Source: Batillaria attramentaria
Lineage: Eukaryota; Mollusca; Gastropoda; Batillariidae
DNA length: 64,000 bases
Direction: 5' to 3'
NCBI GenBank assembly: GCA_018292915.2
Contig: JACVVK020000017.1
Location: forward strand, 447,501 to 511,500
Positions 18,118 to 29,842 of this stretch are shown here, in pieces; position 1 is the stretch's first letter, and every line of letters begins with the position of its first letter. The position numbers were made by a program, and so were the translations under genes. The notes under the pieces are model-generated. The model was not told where the DNA came from. It saw nothing but the letters and a program-made list of their open reading frames with translations, and did no database searches.

Positions 18118-19460
18118 ATGGAAAGACTGGTAATTCAGGGTTCTACAATGGTTGTGGTACCTCCAGTACCGGAGATAGATTTGCTGTGTTCAGAAACATT
18201 GGACGATCCCAACCCTGAAAGTGACTTTGAATCCATCCTAGATAGTGGCGACTCTTATCACCCAAGCAGCAGCTCTAGCGACAGGGACCACTACTTGAGT
18301 GAGGAAGAGTTGAACCCAAAGAGAAAGCGCACCCCAAGAAAAGGCAAAGTGCCTCGCCAGAATCACGCGCCTAGTCAGAATTACATTGACACACAGGAGA
18401 CAAACAATGAAACAAAGAAAGCCAAGTGGGCAAAAAGAGGAATGCCTGAGGAAAAACACTGGATCAGAAAATCAAATAGAGAGTTCAGGAGGAAGGGAAA
18501 AGCATACGAAACAAAATACAAAACAAAACGAGGCGAGACAATCATGAAACATCAACCACCTAGACAACAAGGTCCTCCGTGCTCTTCAGCATTCTGTAGA
18601 AAATCCGCTTACAAAAGCTGTGCCAGCATTTCGTCAGAAGACAGAAAGCAGCTGTTAACATCCTTTTGGGAGGAAATGACATGGAAACAAAGAAAAGCGT
18701 GCATATCATCCCTCGTTTTTGATCGACACCAGAAGATAAAAACGTTTACGCGGGAGACCAGGAGGAAATGTACACTTGTGTACTACTTGCGCATCAAGGA
18801 TGAGCCGAGACAAGTCTGTAAACAAATGTTCCTGGGCACTTTCGGACTGAAAGAATGGACAGTCAGGTCATGGGCAAAGACAGCAACACATGGAGTCCAC
18901 CAAACTCCCACCACCAGCCAGCAATGCCAAGAGCGAGATGGCCCGTGCCTTTATTGAAGCATTACCAACAATCATCCAAAAGTTCTTGGAAAAAGGACAC
19001 ACATGGATGGAGGCAGACTGTCCATTCAGCCATTGAGCGTAAGCTTCTGAACTGTCAGATTTACTGGCCTGCTGAGTATATTGAGGTGATCACGTCAGCA
19101 AGGACCAAGCCAGAGCCCTACCACGTCAAGAATTTGACCTTTGAGTTCTTTTTGGATTTCTCGAAACTGTCGTTCTGCAAGACGATCAGACCAGGCCGTC
19201 GCCCCGGTGACCCACAAGTAACGGATATCCGGGCACTGAAATATGGTACTGATGGAATCATTCAGTACAAGCTGCACCACAGTGATGAATGGAGCCCTCT
19301 ACCATCAAGGAATTCCAACAGGAATGCACCTGTGACAATCCCCAAGATGTACAGCCAACCCATACCTATCAAAAAGACTAAGTTTGAAGATCTTCAGCAG
19401 CTGAAAGAAGTAATACCGAGAGAGTACCACACGTTCTATGATCAACCGCCACATCAGTAA
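18118..19460 (+). pseudogene. Broken DNA-transposon-like protein of a multicopy invertebrate family
   Basis: An open frame of 279 codons (18118-18957) starts with an acidic, serine-rich region and a basic linker. It is followed by the family's Cys/aromatic block (CRKSAYKSC, about residue 160; SFWEEMTWKQRKACISSLV; RKCTLVYYLRI; RQVCKQMFLGTFGLKEWTV). A second frame carries the C-terminal part: VHSAIERKLLNCQIYWPAEY, KPEPYHVKNL, and the end VIPREYHTFYDQ at 19460. I recognise this block order from a repetitive protein family of insects and molluscs thought to be transposon-derived; the superfamily (Sola-like is one possibility) is uncertain. The central catalytic part is missing around 18930-18960, and a one-base shift near 19018 separates EAD from VHSAIERK, so it is inactive. 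It lies in a 2.8-kb insertion absent from the matching position near 1109. Confidence 0.65.
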
Positions 19461-20197
19461 AGTGTGGATCTCCAAAGTCCTTTGCCACAATGTGACAATG
19501 AAGAGAGACAAGTAACAGTGCACAGCTGTTGTGGACCATTGAAAACCAGAAAAGGGAATTAGAGATTGAAAGTACTTTTTTGCTTGCCTAATTTCTTTTT
19601 TGCAAGTGTCATTATCTTTAAACTGTTTCTCGGAGCAGTACAATTTTTTTTTTCTGTATGTGTTACTTTCATCATTAAAAAGAATAGTGGGTAGAAGAAT
19701 AGTATAAGGACCAAATCGCACATTTAACTTCAGTGGTTTCTATTATTTGCAGATTTTCTATATTGATTGAAAGCTTCTCATGTACAGACTTTTCATACGA
19801 GTTTAATTTTCCTTTCGTAGTCTCGTAGTGATTGACGCCGATTCACAGAAAGCGACTCTCAGTCATTGTCGGAAAACCATGGCAATACTGCAGATTTTTT
19901 TTCCCCGAAAGGACAGAAAAATTAAACTGGTGATTTTTTTTTTTTTTTGGGGGGGGGGGGGGTGGGGGGGGGGGAGAGGGGTATTGCTAGAAGTTCACTG
20001 AGCTTGTTTTCTCTGAATAATACGAAAAGCGTTTGTCAGCTGGGTTTTTTTTTTTTCTACGATGTTTTGTGAACTTTCAGAAAATAAATTAGTACACGGA
20101 TATATACATATATGCATGAATACATACACACCAATGTGCACACACACGCACACGCACACACTGACACGGCCGCCACACACACACACACCGTGGCAGT

Positions 20198-20249
<52 letters not shown>

Positions 20250-20410
20250 GTGATACACTGACACACCGTCACACATGTCGCTTATCCAGACATGTACACT
20301 TGCGTACTCAAACATGCATACAAATACATACATCCGCATGCGTACGCTCCAACAGAAACTGACACCGCAAAAGTACGTAAATACATACTGATGCATTTAC
20401 AGACGTATAT

Positions 20411-20494
20411 GTTACCGTCATGAAGTGCAGCCAGTGAATGACTGAGAACCGTAGTAATTACACGTAATGACTGGCTGCACTTCATGACGGTAAT
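20411..20494. mobile_element. 84-bp hairpin insertion, copy 2 only
   Basis: The arms (TTACCGTCATGAAGTGCAGC and the next bases CAGT) are a perfect inverted repeat around a 35-base loop. Flanking TATA repeats (GACGTATA ... TATACACAC) and a shorter unoccupied site in copy 1 near 1525 (GACGCGGTATACACAC) indicate a small palindromic insertion. Confidence 0.65.
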
Positions 20495-20624
20495 ATACAC
20501 ACATACTACCTGCACATACATATGCATACACAAACACCTACCTATACACGGTGTATGCCCTCCCCCCCCCCCCCCCCCCCGCACCCAGACACTATAATTA
20601 TACTCCCTGCCTTTGCACTGCCGT

Positions 20625-20744
20625 GAGTTTGCACTGAATCCCGTCTGGAGCCAAATATTTGTGCTGGTCTTTTTCTTGTCCCGTCTTTGATATCACCCTT
20701 ACATGGTGGAAAAGGACGTTAAACTCACACTCACCCACCCACCG
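20625..20744 (+). mobile_element. SINE family 1 fragment, duplicate of 1747-1895
   Basis: Body and tail only, in the duplicated block; lacks the T-rich expansion of the other copy. Confidence 0.7.
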
Positions 20745-21096
20745 CCTTGGAGGAGTGGGGGCTGGAGAGTATTTTTGTTTTGTCCTTCTTAGGTTCATGT
20801 ATCACCTGTATCAGGTCTCGGCTAGCCATTTGGGGCCAGTGCAGAGGGGAGGGTAAGCGTAGTCGGTGAACGGCCCGATAGTACAGGGCTGGTCCCGGCA
20901 CCTCGTCAGTCAATCCAGAAGAAGGGCCAGGTCAATGATCTTGGCAGTCTCCATGCCAGAGGTCACGCCGAGTCGTGCTAGGCTGCTTCCTTTCTATTAC
21001 CCATTACATGATATCACATGAACAGTGAATCAAGGCGCGAAGCAACACGGGGTATAGCCCATATGGACGCGGGTGTTACCGGTGCTCCCGCGTTAA

Positions 21097-21502
21097 AGGT
21101 CTGCGGCTCAGCAAAACAGCGGGTTTTCTTGTGTTTTTTTTTTTTAAACTGTGACCCCTTCGACTGTGCATAATCCAGGCAACTCTGTCACAGTTGCAGA
21201 GTTTTCAGCGCTTCGGGGACCCTTATAAAACCAGAGCATGAGTTTGCCGTGATATTATTTGGCTTTTGGTCAGTGAGCGAGACACATCGCTACAGTGTCA
21301 AGCTGATGTTAAGTGCTGCACGATCTTTCTCGCTCAGTGTCAAAACGCAAACTGTGAAATCAGGCTGCCCTTGGCTTTTCTTGGGGTTTCAGGGACGCTG
21401 AAAACTCTGCAACTGTCACAGAGTTGACTGTGCTTGCACGGTCGACTCAGTCTGTAATTTTATTTCACACTTCGGAAAGCTTTTTGTTGGGAGCTTAGAT
21501 CT
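21097..21502. mobile_element. 406-bp TTAA-flanked insertion with internal hairpin, copy 2 only
   Basis: TTAA at 21093-21096 and 21503-21506; copy 1 (about 5015) reads GCGTTAAGTGAGTGTGC without the insert. Inside, 31-base arms (CAACTCTGTCACAGTTGCAG and onward at 21179; its inverse ending about 21426) differ at one position and can form a large stem. Terminal similarity is weak (AGGTCTGCGG and AAGATCTAAG). Confidence 0.65.
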
Positions 21503-21565
21503 TTAAGTGTGCAAAATCGCTGTGTCTGCAATGGCCAGCCTCACGAACCGTTCAGTAACGCCCAG

Positions 21566-21831
21566 TTGGTATAGTTTGCCCGTAAGGAGGTGCAAATGTG
21601 CACCAGTCAATTCCGTCGATATTTCGCATATAGTAAATTGTAGAACGAAATCAGCGGCCACGTGACTTCACCTCGCCAGACCCCGGAGTACATTTGCACC
21701 CCGTCCCGCGCGTTGCGGGGATACAGTCCCCCTCCCCCCCCCCCCCCAGTTAGTGGACGACTGTTTATGCCGAAATATCGACGGAATTGACTGGTATACA
21801 TTTGCACCCCCTAACGCGCGAACTATACCAA
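21566..21831. mobile_element. MITE with TTGGTATAGTT ends, copy 2 side
   Basis: Orthologous to 5093-5359: same ends, same internal CCAGTCAATTCCGTCGAT arm and the same flanks (CACGAACCGTTCAGTA before, GAGCTTCAGTAACGC after). The interior contains an extra C-rich tract. Confidence 0.75.
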
Positions 21832-22014
21832 ATGAGCTTCAGTAACGCATGGAGATAGGTAACTCGGGAACCAAGCCAATGATACCAGTTGCTATGCTCT
21901 TGCCACCACAGTTTTCACTCGCCCAGGAACACGTAGTTTGGAACTGTGGCTAAAGGTACGACCTCGACCTCTTAGCCACGTGACTGGGGTTAGGAGATAG
22001 GTAGCTCCTGGCGG

Positions 22015-22681
22015 CTAGACTCCAGAGTGCAGTCCCTTTTCGGCGGGGCGTGAAAATGTGACTGCTTACACCCAGCGCCATTTTTAAAAATGGCGAATTT
22101 TTTTTTAGAAAAGCGAAGACTTGTGTGTCATATGATTCGATTTGAAACGAAGTCTTGAATATCCGACCACTTTTCGTTTGGGCAAAATCTTTGCCAGCGG
22201 ACAATTATTGTTGCGCTTTGATGGCACTGTTTACGTGGTACACTGATCCAACAGGATGTGAGTAAACGGCAAGGGGGTTGCACTCTGACAGGCAAGGGTG
22301 TTGCACTCTACAGGCAAGTATTATTGCACGGTGCAGACGATCACGTACCTGCCTTGTGGTGGAATAAGAGACGATTACAAAAGCATACACACCCGTGCTC
22401 TAGGACTGAATGTAATAATAGATCTGTCCATTCAGACAGAGACATGTTATGTATGTCTCTGATTCAGAAACACGCCTACTTTCACTCTGAAGACAGCCTG
22501 CCATCACTTGCGCCACTGAGGATCCCTCTGGGTTCAAAGCTGGTCAAGGATGACATAGTGCGCGACCTTGTGTTTGAGAGCACCGAGACAATTTAGGCCC
22601 GTCACGGTAGCGCAGTGAGCGCCATTTCCCCACTGTGCACAGAGGTACTTTCCACTGAAAGACTCTGTGCCCCAGAGACTG
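22015..22681 (+). mobile_element. hAT-like non-autonomous element, third copy (667 bp) with empty site in the paralog
   Basis: Flanked by CCTGGCGG at 22007-22014 and 22682-22689; length identical to the inner copy at 3102. The paralogous position near 5405-5425 reads CTCCTGGCAGCTTTGG with no insertion and a single target copy, so the insertion followed the duplication of the locus. Confidence 0.9.
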
Positions 22682-23159
22682 CCTGGCGGCTTCGGAAAGT
22701 TACCTCCCCGCAGAGGTGCCATCTTCTCAGCGTCAGTAGGGGCCGGCTTTTTTCACGTAGGGGCGGCCGGCTACGCCGGTTAACCGCACCTGCGTCACGA
22801 CAGTTTTCGAACAGTAGCTCCGATCATCGGATTTCGGTCTGTCTGCGTGATACCGAGAAAGGGGTCGTTTCAATCAACCAATCAACGGCTTTGAAGAACG
22901 CGTTACCACAACGCAAACACTGACGTGTACATGCTCAATCACGTTTCAAATACATGTATATGGCTCTGCGTGCCAGTGAGAGCATTGATTGTGGAAACTG
23001 CTAAAGCGGAGTAACACCGGAATAATTCCATTCCATTTTGACTACACCCCGTGACTACACTTCGCCGCATCTACGCAGAACCAATCGCATTGGTTCTGCT
23101 GTGACCCACTTGACGCACGCTGCACGAAAAGTGACTAGGCGAGAGCGTGCATACTGATA

Positions 23160-24088
23160 ATGATGGCGGTCACTTTAGCCAGAACTCTGAGGTGCTGCTT
23201 GTCCAAAGTGTTGAAATTTCCAGCTCCTAACGCCTTTGTAATAAGATCTGCAACGGGAGGACATCTGCCGTTCTGGGAGTCTGGTTCTGGACATTACGGC
23301 AAGACTCTGGGACAGAACAGCAGAGCGATAGTCGATGGAAGTATCGAACTTATTATTCCTCGCTTGGGTGAGTCGAGTGTACCATTAAAGAAGCCTAATT
23401 CAGTTCAGTTCAATCAAAATTTGTCCTCTGATACAGATCAGACATTGTCAGTTGCGATCGTCTAAACATCAGAAATTTTTCTCAGCAGTTTGGCTCATTA
23501 AAAAAAAAAAAGTAATAGTGACTACGAGATTCTTAAAACTAAAATTCAGGCAAATGTTATGTTGAATATTCAAGATGAGCACCCCCTCATTGCTTAAACA
23601 CACACACACACACACACACCACCACCACCACCACCACCACCACCACTGACCAACACCACCACCACCACCACCAACAGCAACAACAAAACGAAAACGCTAG
23701 CCGGTAGCGCTCTCAGCTTTACTCAGTTCCACTACTTTGAAACTGACCTGATTGAGCGCATGTTTTCGGCTTTAGCTTTACACAGACATACAAAGAATGA
23801 CGTGGTGCAGTTGTGATGGTAACAATACTTATGTTACCATGTTTTATTCTGTTCATTTGTTTGTGCAGACAAAATACCAGTGCCAGACAGAAAGGGCGTT
23901 TTCATCATCGCAGACTATGGTACCAATGACGGATACTCTAGCATGACTTTAATGCAGAAACTCATTGGTGAGTAAATCAGCACTAAGCTACTAGGGGTTT
24001 GTAACAAGACAGGACAAAGGAAAAAAAAGAAAAAAGACAGCATTGAGACTGAATAGAAAAAAAATTACGACAATAAAAGCTAGCAGGA

Positions 24089-24140
<52 letters not shown>

Positions 24141-24177
24141 GACTGAACAGAAAAAAAATTACAACAAAAGCTAACAG

Positions 24178-24237
<60 letters not shown>

Positions 24238-24842
24238 GACTGAACAGAAAAACATTACGACAACAAAACAAAAGCTAGCAGGAATGTGATTTACTTGAAG
24301 TCCACCAGTCAGCATACCTTAGGGATCATAGATTCATAGCACGGAGACTGCTGTGCTGAGCGTCCTGGATGGTCTGCTAGTGAAGGCAGACGAGAGATTA
24401 GTCTTCCTTGTTGCTCTCCTGGATCTCAGCGCAGCATTCGACACGCTTGATCACTCTGTGATGCTGAAGAGGCTGGAGGTTACTTTTGGTGTTCGCGATA
24501 CCGCTCTTGCACGTCATTGAAGGTTCCCAGGCTGCTACCGTTCATGGTAGGTTGTCTGCCCCTAGTCCACTGTTATACGGGGTCCCTCAGGGCTCCGTGT
24601 TAGGACCTGTTTTGTTTACTTTATATTCACAGCCTCTGTCTGACGTGATCATCGCCCATGCGTGTGATTTCCATAATTATCGCTGCCAGTCGAACTTCGT
24701 GACCTTCCCACAGTGTCCCAGTTCAAATCGAACTTGAAAACCCATCTCTTCCGTCAGGCATTTCACACTTATGAGTAGTCTGCCATAGTTTCAGTGCCTT
24801 TGACAGCAACTGTTCATCTGCATCAGGCCGGGTAGTGCATGT

Positions 24843-24896
<54 letters not shown>

Positions 24897-24959
24897 CACT
24901 ATGAGTTGCTTTCCTGTGAGATTAAGCGCTAAACAAGTACTATTCATTATTATTATCAT

Positions 24960-25016
<57 letters not shown>

Positions 25017-25079
25017 CGCTATGAGTTGCTTTCCTGCGAGATTAAGCGCTAAACAAGTACTATTCATTATTATTATCAT

Positions 25080-25113
<34 letters not shown>

Positions 25114-25344
25114 GAGCCGGGGTGGTCGAATGGTAGAGCGTTGGACTTCTAATGCTCGGGTCGTGAGTTCGATCCCGGCTGGAGCCAAATATTTGTGCTG
25201 GCTTTTTCATCGTTGCCCCGTCCTTGATATCACCCTATGTGGTGGAAAAGGACGTTACACCCCCAAACACCCACCCACCCACCCGTGTGTGTGTGTGTGT
25301 GTGTCAGTGTGTGTGTGTCTGTTAGTATGTGTGTGATAGTGTGC

Positions 25345-25386
<42 letters not shown>

Positions 25387-28300
25387 GAGATAGAGTTTAC
25401 AACGAGGGTTTGAGGGGCACCACTACCAAATTACGGTGGCACTGAATACTTTGGACCCTGTTAATGTTAATATACTAACCAGTGTGTATATATGCAATTT
25501 TTTTTAGAACGACTGAGGAAAACGCATGGAGAAGATCTTCCAATTCAGGTTCTGTATGAAGACCAAGAGAAAAACGACTTCAACAGTCTCTTCAACAGGC
25601 TGCAAGGTATGTTTACATACTAACAGAAACCCAAACAACGCCATTTATTACAATTCGTATAAACTGCAGCCAGAACTGTGTGGAGATGCTTTACATAAGA
25701 ATTTACTGCGAAATGAACCTGATTCAGTTCTTTATGAAACGTGATTAACTCTCTCTCTCTCTTTCTCGCCCAAGCACACACACACACACACACACATACT
25801 TGTTTAACCTACATGACGAGGACGTTGAACTTCCATCGTCATCGTGAGGACTATAGGAAAATACCGCTTTTTCGAGGAAATGGCCGGTGGAGTGAGATGA
25901 AGTTGCCTTCGGTATGACGATTGTCGGTTGGAAACTTTGTTAATAGGATTGCATTGCTGAGTACGTAATATGACTTTGTACATGCACTGTGAAGACTACC
26001 TACTGAGGACCTACTTTGTGTATCTGACGAGACCCTCCTCCTGAGGACCTGTGTTAGTCCTCACTATTACAAGTACTAGCATGATCGCACACCTGCCTCA
26101 CTGAGACATGAAACCCAGAGAGGACTTGCACTCATTTTAGATAAATACACCAACAGTAAACGAGTAATGACTGTAAATGATTATTATAGACGCGGAGAGC
26201 TAACTTGCATTGTTTTAATATCCACAACACCTGTTCAAGTTGACAACTGTTGTTGCATCCAGCCTTTTGCACAAAGACGATGTTAAGAGGGTCCTCAGTG
26301 TATAATTAGAAACTGCATCCTCCTCCTGAAGACTTGAGTAAGTCCTCATTGGTACTGGTGTGGGTATTAGCATGATCACACACCTGCTTCACTAGGACTT
26401 GTGCGAGTTTTCATTATTATCCGGTACTAGTGTGAGTATGGGCATGATTGCACACCTGCCTCACTAGGACCTGTGTAAGTCCTCATTATTACTAAACAGT
26501 AATGTGAGTATTAGCATGATTGCACACTTGTCTCACTAGGAGTCTTTAGGATTTGAAACGTATAGAGGACTTGCATTCACCATATCAATAAGACTACATC
26601 ATAATTGACGATAACTTACATTCCTTTTGATAACATAGTGAAAAGTTACAGTATTGTATACATGAAATTATTCATGCATGATTGTAAGCACATGTAGATT
26701 GTATGAAATGCATGTGCCCTTTTGACTTTGACTCCAGGTGACTTGGTCCTGAAAGTGCATTGCCTAGAGGATGCTTTAGATGAATAGATACTGAGAATAC
26801 TATTTTGATGATCAGCAACTCAGAAATTATCTACTTTTTCCTACATTTTAGAAGAACTAATCTTTTGGCCCTCCTTGACCGATTGCAGTTGGGTTTTTTT
26901 TTTTGCGACTTTTTCAATTTGTTCTATACAGTTTCACCAGCTTCTTCCGCTATAGCCTATAGGCTAGTCTAATTAGGCTTTTGATATAGCGGAAGGTAGA
27001 AAAAAATTGATCCTAACTTTTTATTACAGAAATCAGTAGAGCACAGGCCCCTAATGCTGTGGTGGACTCTGTGAATTTTTTCTCCGTCCGCGTCACCGTT
27101 AAAAACGACCGTTTATCTTGCCATTTTCACTATATGAGCCCTATAAATGGGCTTTTGAGGGTGTGCACAAAGTATGCGTGTTTGCGGGTACAGAAATGCG
27201 CAGAACTCCACTCTAAATACTGTTACTGTTAGACAAGACATGCATTGTTGACAAACTGAAATTTTACCCCAATCAGAATGATGCTTCCTGGCAATTAGTT
27301 TGACTGTTGATTCAAAGGACCCTGTAAAACGGCTGTATTTCATGCTTGTGCACTTATCAGGTCACTGCAGTTGACCATGTATCGCGGAAAACATTTACGA
27401 ACATTGAACAGTTCAGTCAGAAAACGCTTCTTTGGTGTTGTGACGTTCCCTTGTCACCGCATGTGCAGGTACGTATGAAATATGATATCCAAGTGAGCAC
27501 TTTTCGGTAGCGATATTTTGGGGGTGTACTTATTAAAGTAGTTGCTGCGTTGTGAGTAGTGAACGGGTTTTCTCAAAGAGCAGTGCACACTCAAGAATAG
27601 TATCCCAGTTGTGTCATATCATAAGTTCATTGAAATCGCTATTGTACTTTTGTCACGAACAGCCATCGAAAGTGCAATCTGCTTAATAATGGCTGAATAT
27701 GCGTAATGATGGGAGTAGGGACACTTGATTGGTTGCTGTGATAAGGTGTATCCGCGAAAACAAGTATAATATGATGCAAATATTCGGGCACATGCTCGGT
27801 GTTTCAGAATTATCTCCCTGAACTTGTTTGAGAGATTCATTGCTTATAGATGGCCGTTAATTGAAGCTATCAGTTCCCTATATGAGCTGAAAGCGGTGCT
27901 TATCAAAGAGCCTGCCATAATTGCTACACTTGATTCAATTTCCTTTTTTACATTTGTCTTAGTGGAAAAACAATGACTAGTCGTATGAAGAAAGATCCGT
28001 GAATCTAAACAAGCGCGTCTTCTTTACAGCGGTCATTATTTTTACCCATTTTTTTTCCATTTCCTTCATTACATGCTGCGTGGGGGGTAGGTTTATATTT
28101 TGCTGCTAGCAGCCACCAGTTTTAACTTGTCATTGTTTTACATATTGGAAAAAGTAGAGTGATTCCAGATGAAGGAAAACGTGCATCCCACATCAAATTT
28201 CATGAACTCTTCAATGCTTGAAATAGGTGACTTAAAATAAAATACCTTTTTCTAATTAAGCAGAGCATTAACTAGTACGGGAGTCACTTACCAAGTAGCC

Positions 28301-29754
28301 AGATATGACGGCCACAGTGTACACAGCGTTTTTTGTTATTTACCAACTTTGAGAGGAGAGGCTTGGCACTTACGTGTTACTAACCCATCCACTATGTCCC
28401 TTTGGCTGTGAGTGGTAATGAGGGGAATCCATATTGTGATTGGGTAAAAAATTGACAGTACACAGCAAAGATTACAAATGACGCCGCTGCAGCAGGTATT
28501 GTGCACACACTTCAAGTTTGACTACTGAATATGTAAAGCCAAACACCCTGCGGTGGTCCAACGAAATGACAACAGATTTGCCTGTAGCAGCTCTCGGTTA
28601 TCAAATCTTCCTTTTTCCATATAGACGCCAATTCTCTTACTGATGGGGATCGGGCTGACATATTACGCTGCTGCAGCTGCTACGCTCGACAGATCATGTG
28701 CAGACGCACATCATGCTTTAGCGAAATAGTCCAGCATCCCTAAAATACTATGTTAAGTATACCTTTTTGCCTCTATTTCAAACGCACTCAGAAATTGTCG
28801 GACATTTTCATTAATTTTTGTTTTGAGGTACAGGTACAGAAATTAGACAAACTTAATATGAAACTTCAAGTAAAATAATATTACGCGAATGCAAATAAAA
28901 AACAATAGACACAAAAGTAAATCTGTGAAATCTCTTTTATTTTCAACGTGTTCTTCCTTGGGAACAAACGCCGTTATTTTTGCCTTTTTTTTTTCATTCT
29001 CAAATTTACGAATGAAAATTACTGGCATACATTACTTGCAAAGTGTGATGGAAAGTATGTAGAACACAACCTCAAGTCTACAGTAGTAAGTGGCTGAATT
29101 CATTTCAAGTGTTATGACGTATGTTACTCACACGGCAAACATGTTTACAAGGTCAAGGTCATCGGTTCGTCTGTTTACTCCCAAACATTTTATTTCATCG
29201 CTCTGTTAGAATAAGCAAAAGAACAAGCAGTCACAAGCACCAGGCAAAACAAAATTAGCACAAACGATGTTCGTATGAGAAGATTTCTTGTCTACAACTT
29301 TGGTGACCTTGACCTTGGGGGTAAAGGTCATAGAGACTGGGTGAAAATTTTGTAAATACAACTTTCGGCATAACATTTGCCTTATATGCATTGATAAGAA
29401 TGCCTTTCTGGTGACCTCTAGTAAAGGTCTGCATGGTTTGGGTACCCAGCAAGTTTAATATGAATCACTGAATGTCTTTCTCGTTACTGTCCCGTGTAAT
29501 TAATGAGATTCAAAATAAAAAAATCCGTCAGGTGGCGCTCTTTATCATTGCTCAGTCGAGAATGACTGCCAGTTGCGTGTATTGGACTCGGTGTTTTATT
29601 CAACCGCCAAGTTAGATGGCTCATCTTACGTTTACTTGGGACAACGTGGCGCCGACACAGACAATGAAAACAATGGAGACGATTTACAGCAGACCAACGT
29701 AGTGACAAGATGACTTTGGGCCGCCAGCTTATTTAAGCTTGTATTGTGCGCGCG

Positions 29755-29799
<45 letters not shown>

Positions 29800-29804
29800 G
29801 CACG

Positions 29805-29842
<38 letters not shown>

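Larger units (their letters stand above)
17298..20090 (+). mobile_element. 2.8-kb insertion carrying the broken transposase-like gene
   Basis: The duplicated block is continuous at 1081-1150 in copy 1 (AACGCACAT ... GTACACGG, with only about 35 extra bases). In copy 2 the flanks AACGCACAT (ends about 17291) and GTACACGG (about 20093) are 2.8 kb apart. The insert holds a repeat-rich 5' region, the gene at 18118-19460, and a T/G-rich tract at 19930-19978. I could not define terminal inverted repeats, so the exact ends are approximate. Confidence 0.6.
14640..23150. repeat. Segmental duplication, right block
   Basis: See the left block for pairs. Extra DNA here includes 15240-16985, the 2.8-kb transposase-bearing insert, the 84-bp hairpin, the 406-bp TTAA insert and the 667-bp hAT-like element. 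Confidence 0.8.

Noticed and set aside
26036..26545. CRISPR-like array
   Set aside because: Units are irregular and diverged throughout, without constant repeats and unique spacers; the genome is eukaryotic.
29148..29165. Nuclear-receptor half sites (TCAAGGTCA)
   Set aside because: They lie in both arms of the inverted repeat and in a further repeat at 29310, so they reflect repeat sequence, not a recognisable control region.
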